Assembly: GCA_028285525.1 (NCBI GenBank)
Contig: JANQOZ010000036.1
Coordinates: 1-48,197 of the forward strand
DNA length: 48,197 bases
Origin: Lysobacterales bacterium
GTDB taxonomy: Bacteria; Pseudomonadota; Gammaproteobacteria; Xanthomonadales; SZUA-38
Direction of reading: 5' to 3'
Positions 27,057 through 34,273 of this stretch are shown piece after piece; positions within the stretch are counted from its first letter, which is position 1; the number at the start of each line of letters is the position of its first letter. Under the pieces are notes generated by a model, which was given only the letters and a program-made list of their open reading frames with translations, made no database searches and was not told where the DNA came from. The position numbers and the translations under genes are program-made.

Positions 27057-27522
27057 GTGAGGCTTCCTGCTCAGTGAGTCCGTCTATTTCTACCGGCTCA
27101 CTCGGACCGTCGCTTCTCGAATTTTGCGAATTGTGCTTTCGAGCCGCGTTCATCAGCGTGATGCAGCCCGGCGACAGCGATTCGCCGGAGCTCGTGAGCG
27201 CTTTTCGAAACGCCGAGGGCGGGCGGCCAAACCGCTCCGAAAACAGGGCGCTAAAGCTTCCCAGGCTGGAAAATCCCACCATCATGCAGATGTCTGTGAT
27301 GGAGTGGTTTTCTTCGATCAGTAGATGCTTGGCGCGATCCAGGCGCATCCGGGTGCGATACTGAACCGGCGTTTCCCCAAAAACCGCTTTGAACTGGCGA
27401 ATAAAGTGATAGCGCGACAAAGCGGCCTCGCTGGCAATCTCGTCGATAGACAGCGCTCCATCCGTATCGCGAAGCTGGTCACGGGCCTTGCACAGTCGAA
27501 TCAATCGTTCTTTGGTGAGCAT
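27025..27522 (-). CDS. AraC/XylS family transcriptional regulator (DNA-binding domain only)
   Basis: About 165 residues from ATG 27522; a GTG at 27537 is an alternative. The AraC double HTH starts almost at the N-terminus: L-S-I-D-E-I-A-S-E-A-A-L-S-R-Y-H-F-I-R-Q-F-K, then the linker V-Q-Y-R-T-R-M-R-L-D-R-A-K and the second HTH S-I-T-D-I-C-M-M-V-G-F-S-S-L-G-S-F-S-A-L-F. There is no N-terminal ligand domain; the 55-residue C-terminal tail is unassigned. This layout resembles SoxS/MarA-size regulators with an added tail. It overlaps the VOC gene and probably controls it. Confidence 0.9.
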   Translation of the reverse strand: MLTKERLIRLCKARDQLRDTDGALSIDEIASEAALSRYHFIRQFKAVFGETPVQYRTRMRLDRAKHLLIEENHSITDICMMVGFSSLGSFSALFSERFGRPPSAFRKALTSSGESLSPGCITLMNAARKHNSQNSRSDGPSEPVEIDGLTEQEASHENQTERYLC

Positions 27523-27693
27523 GGAAGCCGTTGACACCCAGCATGGAACGACCTCTAGTGTACCTTCCGTTGTGGAAAGTGTTTCTTCTTTTTGGGCTGG
27601 GTTGCGTGTGGTGCCGGGTTAACCTTGGTTCAGGACTGTATCTTGATCAGTCTCTAAGCTGCCAAGCTTGAGCGCGTTTTCATAGGCGAAAAC

Positions 27694-28329
27694 ATGGCCC
27701 TGGAAGAACCCCAAAATCGGAGTGCCATAGAGAAGCCACTGGCTGCACTTCTCAGTGACATGGCCCGCTTGGGCATAGCGCTGAGCGATGCCGACTGGGT
27801 GGGTCTGGCGCCACAATTCGACGTCGTTCAATTTGCGCCTGACGAAGTGATCGACCGGCAGACTGAAATCGCCGAGCGATGGTTTTTTGTCACCCAGGGG
27901 ATAGCGGCATCGCGGCAAACCCATCTTGACGGGCAGATTTCGATAGCCCGATTTTTTGAGAAGGGCCAGGTCTGCGCGAACCTGACCAGCGCGTGGACAC
28001 AGCAATACGCCGCCGATGATCTGATCGCATTAACCGAGCTGGCGGCGGTTGCCATCCCCGACACGCTGTTTCGCAATGAATTTCTCGGCGGTGGTGAGCT
28101 TGGACGTTACCTCCGGCTCAAAGCGATGGAGACCCTTTGCTTTGATAAAGAGGTGCTGTCCGCAAAGAGTCGCGTCGATACGGAAATCCGCTATCAATTC
28201 TTGGAGCGGTACCACGAAGCGGTTCTTGATCGCGTTCGCCAGCGCGACATTGCGGCGTTTCTTGGCATCACGCCACAGGGTTTCAGTCGGTTTAAGAGAA
28301 AGCGTCGGGCCGAGCTTAACCCGAGTTAA
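27694..28329 (+). CDS. Crp/Fnr family transcriptional regulator
   Basis: A 211-residue protein with an N-terminal cyclic nucleotide-binding-type beta-barrel (about 35-125), including E-R-W-F-F-V-T-Q-G-I-A and a dimer helix. The HTH near the C-terminus (about 180-205) is V-R-Q-R-D-I-A-A-F-L-G-I-T-P-Q-G-F-S-R-F-K-R. No Fnr-type Cys cluster is visible, and the R-S-A-type phosphate-binding loop of Crp is not obvious, so the ligand is unknown. It lies 58 bases upstream of the CocE-type hydrolase on the same strand, which may be its target or share its transcript. Confidence 0.88.
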   Translation: MALEEPQNRSAIEKPLAALLSDMARLGIALSDADWVGLAPQFDVVQFAPDEVIDRQTEIAERWFFVTQGIAASRQTHLDGQISIARFFEKGQVCANLTSAWTQQYAADDLIALTELAAVAIPDTLFRNEFLGGGELGRYLRLKAMETLCFDKEVLSAKSRVDTEIRYQFLERYHEAVLDRVRQRDIAAFLGITPQGFSRFKRKRRAELNPS

Positions 28330-28387
28330 GCTGAATCCACAGCAGTTGTCATAAGCTTTCGCAGCAACGTCGTGGAGACAACCGCTG

Positions 28388-30142
28388 ATGAGAAAGCTCG
28401 ATACGCTAAGGGCCGCGTGGCCCATGCTGAACCGCGCGCTGCGCAGCGGACAGTTCTTCCGGCCTCAGTGCGAACTCTACGAACCTGACCCCGACATTGA
28501 GTCGCACTTTGACGTACCGATCGAGGTGCCGAGCGGCTTTAAGCTGACCGCCAATATCTTTCGTTCCCGATCGGCCGGTGCTGCCGCGCGCCCGACCATC
28601 ATGTGCGCACATCCCTACGACAACCGAAAAATCAGCGCTCTGGGAAACACGCCGTTTGGCGGCCCGCCATCGCAGTATCGGTTGATCCCACAGGCCGGTG
28701 CACGGCCGAGGTTCTCTACGCTGACCAGCTGGGAGTCTCCGGATCCGGGCTTTTGGGTGCCTGCCGGCTACAACCTCGTAAACCTCAATCTACCGGGGTT
28801 TGCCAATAGCGGCGGACCGCCCTCCATCTTGTCAGAGCACCAAGGTCAGACATTCCGTGATGCGATTGCCTGGGTTGGAGAGCAACCGTGGTCCGACGGC
28901 GGCGTTGGCCTGTGCGGTGTGAGCTTTCTTTGTATCAGCCAATACCTGGCGGCCGCTGTTCCTGACGGTCAAAAGCTTCCGAATGCCCTCAAGTGCATCA
29001 TTCCCTGGGAGGGCGTCTCAAACCTCTACCACGATCTGGTTTGTCGCGCTGGCGTCGCCGACATTGGTTTTCTGGATTTCTGGTGGCACACCGAGGTGAA
29101 GGAATCAATGAACGTGCCTCTAGAGGAATATCTGGCGATTGAAGAGGCGATTCCCCCGAAGATTCTGGATCACCATCCGATGTATGACGACTATTGGCGC
29201 GCTAAAGCACCGCCGCTTGAGAACATTACCGTGCCGATGCTTGTCGGTGCATCATTCTCTGATCACGAGCTGCACACGATGGGCACTTTTCGTGTCTATG
29301 AAAAGGCGAGCAGTGAAAAGAAGTGGCTGTATACGCATCGAAACGGCAAGTGGGCCGAGTTCTACTCGCCGGAATGCCTCGAGCTTCAGCGGCAGTTTAT
29401 GGATCATTTTCTGAAGCGAGTCGAAAACGACTTTGCGGAGGCACCCTACATTCGGCTTGAGGTTCGATCGGATCGCGACACGATCAAAGAGGCTCGTCGA
29501 GAACGCGAGTGGCCGTTGCCTCAAACCGATTACGCACGTCTCTTTCTCACGTCGAACGGACTAGCAAACGACGAGCCCGACGAGCCGGGAGAGGTCTCTT
29601 TCGAGGCGCGCAATGCCCAAGCGCGTTTCGAAATGGTGTTTGATGAAGACACCGAACTGTCTGGCTACATGATGTTGAAAGTGTGGGTTGAGGTCAGGTC
29701 GGCAGCGGCCGGCCTGCCGAGTCCAGAGGATGTGGCCCTTTGTGGCTATGTGGATAAGCTGGACAAGACCGGAGCGCCAATGCGTTTCAACGGATCGGTG
29801 GGCAGCGAGGAGGACGTTCTGACGCGCGGCTACTGCCGCGCTTCCCGCAGAGCACTTGACCTCAACGCCTCCAAGCTATGGTTACCCGTACCTGCCGGAG
29901 ACTCTCATTTGCCGCTGAAACCCGGCGAGGTCGCGCCGCTTCATTTCGCGTTTTGCCCCAGCAGCACCTTCTTTTACGCGGGCGAGGGACTCAGGCTGAC
30001 GGTAAGTCCGCGCGACACTGTTCACGCACCGATCTTCCAAAAGGTCACGTCGGACAACAAGGGCCTCTATGTCCTGCATTTTGGCGGCGCTTACGACTCC
30101 TACCTGCTGCTTCCGCGAATACCTTCAGGCCCCGACACATAG
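28388..30142 (+). CDS. CocE/NonD family alpha/beta hydrolase (S15 type)
   Basis: A 584-residue protein. The catalytic alpha/beta-hydrolase domain (about 35-330) opens with the strand I-E-V-P-S-G-F-K-L-T-A-N-I-F and has the nucleophile elbow G-L-C-G-V-S179-F-L-C. A probable Asp is in V-G-A-S-F-S-D-H-E-L-H and a His in the following T-H-R-N-G-K-W. The C-terminal jelly-roll domain (about 370-575) is the PepX_C type, with L-S-G-Y-M-M-L-K-V-W-V-E and a late P-R-D-T-V-H. Members are X-Pro dipeptidases, cocaine esterases or acylases. There is no signal peptide, so it is probably cytosolic. The substrate cannot be assigned. The start, ATG 28388, is preceded by GGAGA. Confidence 0.9.
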   Translation: MRKLDTLRAAWPMLNRALRSGQFFRPQCELYEPDPDIESHFDVPIEVPSGFKLTANIFRSRSAGAAARPTIMCAHPYDNRKISALGNTPFGGPPSQYRLIPQAGARPRFSTLTSWESPDPGFWVPAGYNLVNLNLPGFANSGGPPSILSEHQGQTFRDAIAWVGEQPWSDGGVGLCGVSFLCISQYLAAAVPDGQKLPNALKCIIPWEGVSNLYHDLVCRAGVADIGFLDFWWHTEVKESMNVPLEEYLAIEEAIPPKILDHHPMYDDYWRAKAPPLENITVPMLVGASFSDHELHTMGTFRVYEKASSEKKWLYTHRNGKWAEFYSPECLELQRQFMDHFLKRVENDFAEAPYIRLEVRSDRDTIKEARREREWPLPQTDYARLFLTSNGLANDEPDEPGEVSFEARNAQARFEMVFDEDTELSGYMMLKVWVEVRSAAAGLPSPEDVALCGYVDKLDKTGAPMRFNGSVGSEEDVLTRGYCRASRRALDLNASKLWLPVPAGDSHLPLKPGEVAPLHFAFCPSSTFFYAGEGLRLTVSPRDTVHAPIFQKVTSDNKGLYVLHFGGAYDSYLLLPRIPSGPDT

Positions 30143-30155
30143 GGGACGTCTTCAA

Positions 30156-30174
30156 GGGCAGGGTTTCCCTGCCC
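30156..30174 (+). terminator. Hairpin after the CocE-type hydrolase gene
   Basis: A perfect 8-bp stem, GGGCAGGG with CCCTGCCC around a TTT loop, starts 14 bases past the stop codon. No U-tract follows, so intrinsic termination is likely but not certain. Confidence 0.55.
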
Positions 30175-30235
30175 ATCACTCCGTCAACCATCGTGAGCTT
30201 CGTGCGGTGCCAACGTATCGGAGTATGATCCCGCC

Positions 30236-30994
30236 ATGGCTGAATCGCACCAAATCAAAGCGCGCCTGGAAGAGCTCACCGCCCCTCACAACGTGAGCGT
30301 TTTGCATGCGGTGGAATCCGGCAGCCGCGCATGGGGGTTTGCGTCTGAAGACAGCGACTACGACGTACGTTTCATCTACGTCCATCCTGTCTCCTGGTAT
30401 CTATCGGTTAACGAGAGACGAGACATCATTGAGCTGCTGGACGGTGACTTCGATGCTGGAGGTTGGGACCTGCGCAAGGCCTTGCGATTGATGCGAAAAG
30501 GCAACGTTCCGCTGTTGGAATGGCTTGGATCACCGGTGATCTATCAAAGTGACCCCGCGGCCCTCTCCCGGCTGTCCGCGCTTGCCGCGCGAACGTTTCT
30601 ACCCGAGAGTGCTGCGCATCACTATCTTTCCATGGCTCGAAAAAAGGTATTGCAGCTAAACAGTGGGGAAAACCGATCACTGAAAGCCGGATTTTATGGG
30701 TTGCGCGCCGCGCTTTGTGCTCGACACATCGCCGATGAGAAGACAATGGCTCCAGTTCCCTTCGCCCCCTCGGCAGATCGCTACCTGTCACCGGATGAGG
30801 CTGAGCGAGTTAACGCCTGGCTTAGGCAAAAAGAGGCAGGGCAAGAAAAAGACCAATTCAGTGAACACGCGGAATTTGCATCGTTGATCCAGACGCACTT
30901 GACGATTGCCGAGGCGAATGTTCCCCGAAATCCCGAGAAAGTGTCGGCCGATTTGTTCGATGAGACCTTCAAACACCTGCTCGGCGTTATGTAG
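30236..30994 (+). CDS. Predicted nucleotidyltransferase, PF10127/RlaP-like
   Basis: A 252-residue protein. The N-terminal pol-beta-type nucleotidyltransferase motif is E-S-G-S-R-A-W-G-F-A-S-E-D-S-D-Y-D-V-R (28-45): the G-S pair (29-30) plus the metal-binding D41-x-D43. The following F-I-Y-V-H, Y-L-S and I-I-E-L-L-D-G-D-F-D segments and the helical C-terminus match PF10127 (RlaP and relatives), some of which are linked to RNA ligases and RNA repair. No ligase gene is adjacent here. A second nucleotidyltransferase begins four bases after this stop, so the two form an operon. The substrate (RNA end, protein or small molecule) is unknown. Confidence 0.85.
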   Translation: MAESHQIKARLEELTAPHNVSVLHAVESGSRAWGFASEDSDYDVRFIYVHPVSWYLSVNERRDIIELLDGDFDAGGWDLRKALRLMRKGNVPLLEWLGSPVIYQSDPAALSRLSALAARTFLPESAAHHYLSMARKKVLQLNSGENRSLKAGFYGLRAALCARHIADEKTMAPVPFAPSADRYLSPDEAERVNAWLRQKEAGQEKDQFSEHAEFASLIQTHLTIAEANVPRNPEKVSADLFDETFKHLLGVM

Positions 30995-30997
30995 TTG

Positions 30998-31912
30998 ATG
31001 GCGAGTACTTTTGGAAAACTCTACGACCGTGGTTTGCTCCGCAGCGCACCCAAGTTCCTGCGGCATGGCGTCCAGTACGAGGTCCTAATGGGCTCGGTGG
31101 CCTTCGGGGTTTCCAACGACACCTCAGATATGGATGTCTACGGATTTGCGATACCGCCGCAGGATCATCTGTTTCCGCACCTTCGGGGCGAAATTGCGGA
31201 TTTTGATGAGCCTGCACCTCGTTTCGCTCAATTTCAGGAACACCACGTCACGGATCCCGATGCCTTGGCAGGCAAAGGACGATCTCATGACTTCAACATC
31301 TACTCGATTGTGAAGTACTTCCGACTTTGCCTGGAGAACAACCCCAACATCATTGACAGTCTTTTCGTGCCGAGGCGCTGCGTGCTCTATGCCACGCCAT
31401 TGGGCGACCGCGTAAGAGAACGGCGAAAGGACTTCCTTCATCGCGGCGCTTGGCACAAGTTTAAGGGTTACGCCTACAGCCAAATGCACAAACTTCGCGG
31501 CAAAGCGCCTAAGGGAAAGCGAAAAGCGCTCGTCGAAGAATTTGGCTTCGACGTCAAGTTTGCTTACCACGTTGTCCGGTTGCTAAACGAAGTTGAGCAA
31601 ATCCTTATTGAGCAGGATCTCGACCTCGAACGCAGCCGGGAGCAGCTCAAAGCGATCCGTCGAGGTGAGTGGTCGCTGGAGCGACTGGAGCAATACGTCC
31701 AGGACAAGGAGGCCGACCTGGAAAGCGCCTACGCGGTGAGCAAGTTGCCGGCGACGCCCAATCAGCCGGAAGTAAAAGCCTTATTGCTCGAATGCCTTGA
31801 GCAACACTACGGTAGCCTCGATAAGTGCGTGGCAAATGAAGACAACGCGGTGCTCGCGCTTCGGGAGATTGACGCCGTGATAGAGCGAGTTCGCCCGAGA
31901 AAAGGCTGGTAG
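30998..31912 (+). CDS. Second predicted nucleotidyltransferase (PF10127-like), in tandem
   Basis: 304 residues from ATG 30998; a TTG three bases earlier would add one residue. The active-site motif is M-G-S-V-A-F-G-V-S-N-D-T-S-D-M-D-V-Y-G at about residues 31-49, again G-S plus D-x-D. A helical middle follows (K-G-Y-A-Y-S-Q-M-H-K-L-R, then K-F-A-Y-H-V-V-R-L-L-N-E), a common layout in phage and bacterial nucleotidyltransferases of this family. It is only distantly similar to the gene just upstream, so this is not a recent duplication. Co-transcription is nearly certain given the spacing. Confidence 0.85.
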   Translation: MASTFGKLYDRGLLRSAPKFLRHGVQYEVLMGSVAFGVSNDTSDMDVYGFAIPPQDHLFPHLRGEIADFDEPAPRFAQFQEHHVTDPDALAGKGRSHDFNIYSIVKYFRLCLENNPNIIDSLFVPRRCVLYATPLGDRVRERRKDFLHRGAWHKFKGYAYSQMHKLRGKAPKGKRKALVEEFGFDVKFAYHVVRLLNEVEQILIEQDLDLERSREQLKAIRRGEWSLERLEQYVQDKEADLESAYAVSKLPATPNQPEVKALLLECLEQHYGSLDKCVANEDNAVLALREIDAVIERVRPRKGW

Positions 31913-32046
31913 CAAGCGTTGCGGGCTCTCATTGTTCCAGTGCGAGGTCTCGAACGAGTGCTACTAAAGCGCCTGCATCTGAGGCATCGTCAAGGGAGTC
32001 GTTGGCTCAAAGTCACGTTCGATCGAAGCCTGGTATACAGGCTGCC

Positions 32047-32793
32047 TTACATCGACGGTTCAACCGACGCGCTGGCGTGCAGGCGCCCATGGCGGCCCAG
32101 GTCGCGCTGGTATATCTCCTCGATTGAGGCGTAGGCCGCACCGGCGCTGGTTTCGGCGCTGGAAAGGACCAGACGCAGTTCGCTCAGGCCTCGGAGCTTC
32201 CGATCGATCTGCAGGCTCATTCGTCGCGCCACCAGAAAAAACACGCCTGCCGCCAGAGGCAGTGGTAGAAGCTGGGCGAGCACCAGGGCACTGGCCACCC
32301 GCGGGTCCAGCTCCTTCACCATAGGCACCTCCATACCGATCAGAAACAGCATCACTACGGTATAGATCACCACCATGATCGACAGGACCGTTACAACACC
32401 CAGCGCACGCTTCAGGGCGCTAAGCCGGCCGGTTGTCAGGTGGCCAAGATCGTTGAGCTCATCCAGCAGCGAATCGTTCCGGTCGACCCAAATGGGGTTC
32501 TGGACTGTGCGGTAGGCAAGCTGGAGTGCGGTGTTCTGCCCGGTTTCTTTGTGCCGGGCCACGGCCTCCAGCAATTCCTGCTTGAAGCGCTCCAGCGCAT
32601 TGAGGCGCGCGGCGATACGGTCGATACGCAAGGGCAACTCCCGCGCGTAAATGCGCTCAAAAAACGCGACGGCAATGTGCAGGGCGAAGCCGATCTCAAA
32701 CAGACTGTTGAACTGGATCAGGTCTACCATCCGCGCGAGCGTGCCTTGCGAGCCGGGTCCCGTCAACCACCCGGTGCCGGCTTCTTCCGCCAA
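32047..32793 (-). CDS. Membrane protein of unknown function with two TM helices
   Basis: 248 residues from TTG 32793, which has AAGGA 11 bases upstream; ATG 32730 is an alternative without a ribosome site. A helical, charged region (about 20-130) rich in Leu and Arg precedes two membrane helices (about 132-156 and 166-188). A cytosolic-looking tail follows (L-Q-I-D-R-K-L-R-G-L-S-E-L-R). I do not recognise a family. It is not co-directional with its neighbours. Confidence 0.65.
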   Translation of the reverse strand: MAEEAGTGWLTGPGSQGTLARMVDLIQFNSLFEIGFALHIAVAFFERIYARELPLRIDRIAARLNALERFKQELLEAVARHKETGQNTALQLAYRTVQNPIWVDRNDSLLDELNDLGHLTTGRLSALKRALGVVTVLSIMVVIYTVVMLFLIGMEVPMVKELDPRVASALVLAQLLPLPLAAGVFFLVARRMSLQIDRKLRGLSELRLVLSSAETSAGAAYASIEEIYQRDLGRHGRLHASASVEPSM

Positions 32794-32901
32794 TCAACTA
32801 GATCCTTCTTATTCCTTATATCCCGGGCATTCTTGAAGGGTGGTTTCTGCCTTCTCTAACCCGAGTAGCCTGGGATCTGAGCTCGGCAACTGAGCCCGTA
32901 G

Positions 32902-33054
32902 TCTTTCCAACGCAGGTCGCTCAGGCTGACGCGTGGGCGCTCTGGGAACGATGTGTTTGCGGTATACCGCTATGAGAATCCCGGCGAGCTGGTGACGAAG
33001 CGGCTGGGTCGTGGCAAGGTGAATCTCACCGTGGAGAAAAAAGTGGTCTCATGA
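32902..33054 (+). pseudogene. Possible remnant open segment coupled to the iron-dependent alcohol dehydrogenase
   Basis: A 50-codon open stretch whose TGA overlaps the ATG of the dehydrogenase in an ATGA arrangement. The encoded end (N-D-V-F-A-V-Y-R-Y-E-N-P-G-E-L then V-T-K-R-L-G-R-G-K-V-N-L-T-V-E-K-K) looks like real protein, with alternating strand residues and ordinary codon choice. No start with a ribosome site is evident, and the frame upstream of 32902 is closed. It could be the 3' end of a decayed first operon gene, or a very short gene starting at a GTG near 32950. Confidence 0.4.
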
Positions 33055-34217
33055 AGTCGTTTACGATCAACACCGTTGTGCGCACGGTCAGCGGCGCTGG
33101 CGAGGCGCTGAAGCTGGCAGAACACTGCCGCTATCTTGGCGCAGAGAGCATTCTGCTGGTGACGGATCCAGGGCTTGTTGCCCTCGGCCTCATCGAGCCG
33201 GTGCACCAGGCGATCCGTGAGGCGGGCATCGGCGTTGAGCTTTACGCTGACGTAACCGAAGACCCGCCAGAGTCGGTGGTGTTTGCCGCGACGGAAGCCG
33301 CCAGGGCCGCAAACGTTGAGGCCGTAGTCGCCGTAGGCGGCGGCAGTTCGATGGATGTCGCCAAGCTGGTCGCCGTGCTGCTGGCCGGCAGCCAGCCGTT
33401 GCAGGAGCTTTACGGTGTCGATCAGGTTCGCGGCGGCCGGCTGCCGCTGATTTTGGTTCCGACCACGGCGGGCACCGGCTCTGAGGTGACGCCGGTGTCT
33501 GTGATCACCACGGGCGAGACCACCAAGGCGGGCGTGAGCTCACCGGTCCTGCTGCCCGACGTGGCGGTCCTGGATGCCGACCTGACGCTGGGATTGCCGC
33601 CTCACATCACGGCTATGACCGGCGTGGATGCGATGGTGCACGCTATTGAGGCCTATACGTCCAAGCGCCTCAAAAATCCGGTTTCCGACAACCTGGCCTG
33701 TAACGCGCTTCGGCTGCTGGCGACAAATATTCGCACGGCTGTGCGCGACGGCCAGCAGCGCGACGCCAGGGCAGCGATGCTCCTTGGCGCCATGCAGGCG
33801 GGACAGGCCTTTGCCAACGCGCCGGTGGCCGCAGTTCACGCGCTGGCGTATCCCCTCGGTGGGCACTTTCACATTCCTCACGGCCTCAGCAACTCGCTGG
33901 TGCTGCCGGGAGTCCTGCGATTTAACCTGCCCGAGGCCTGCGGTGCGTACGCTGAACTCGCCGATATTGTGGTGCGCTGCGCTGGTGGAACCCGACCCGT
34001 CGGCAGTGATGAAGCACGCGCCCAGGCCCTGATCGATGCCCTTGTCGGCCTGATCGACGAGATAGAGCTGCCGGCCCGCCTGTCGCTCGCCGGGGTCAGC
34101 GAGGACAGCCTAGAACGCCTGGCCGAAGACGCGATGCTGCAGCAGCGACTGCTGATCAACAACCCGCGTGACGTCGTCTATGAAGATGCGCTGGCAATCT
34201 ATCGCGCAGCCTACTAG
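33051..34217 (+). CDS. Iron-dependent alcohol dehydrogenase
   Basis: A 388-residue group III (Fe-ADH) enzyme. The NAD-binding part has G-G-G-S-S-M-D-V-A-K (96-105) and P-T-T-A-G-T-G-S-E-V-T (137-147). The metal site is complete: Asp193 and His197 in G-V-D-A-M-V-H-A-I-E, His263 and His277 in H-A-L-A-Y-P-L-G-G-H-F-H-I-P-H-G. It would interconvert an alcohol and an aldehyde or keto acid. Because the neighbouring genes handle omega-amino acids and semialdehydes, a 4-hydroxybutyrate-type dehydrogenase is possible, but the sequence does not fix the substrate. It overlaps the possible gene remnant upstream by four bases. Confidence 0.92.
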   Translation: MKSFTINTVVRTVSGAGEALKLAEHCRYLGAESILLVTDPGLVALGLIEPVHQAIREAGIGVELYADVTEDPPESVVFAATEAARAANVEAVVAVGGGSSMDVAKLVAVLLAGSQPLQELYGVDQVRGGRLPLILVPTTAGTGSEVTPVSVITTGETTKAGVSSPVLLPDVAVLDADLTLGLPPHITAMTGVDAMVHAIEAYTSKRLKNPVSDNLACNALRLLATNIRTAVRDGQQRDARAAMLLGAMQAGQAFANAPVAAVHALAYPLGGHFHIPHGLSNSLVLPGVLRFNLPEACGAYAELADIVVRCAGGTRPVGSDEARAQALIDALVGLIDEIELPARLSLAGVSEDSLERLAEDAMLQQRLLINNPRDVVYEDALAIYRAAY

Positions 34218-34273
34218 AACGCGAAACCCGAACCGGGACTCGCGCGGCCCTAGTCTGCGCCGCTTTCCGTAGG

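Noticed and set aside
30236..31912. MNT-HEPN toxin-antitoxin pair
   Set aside because: Both genes are nucleotidyltransferases of 250-300 residues. No HEPN-type R-x4-6-H gene is adjacent, and MNT antitoxins are much shorter.
31919..32134. 71-codon open frame between the nucleotidyltransferase pair and the membrane protein
   Set aside because: No ribosome site, basic low-complexity product, and it runs into the antisense of the following gene. I see nothing else convincing in 31913-32046.
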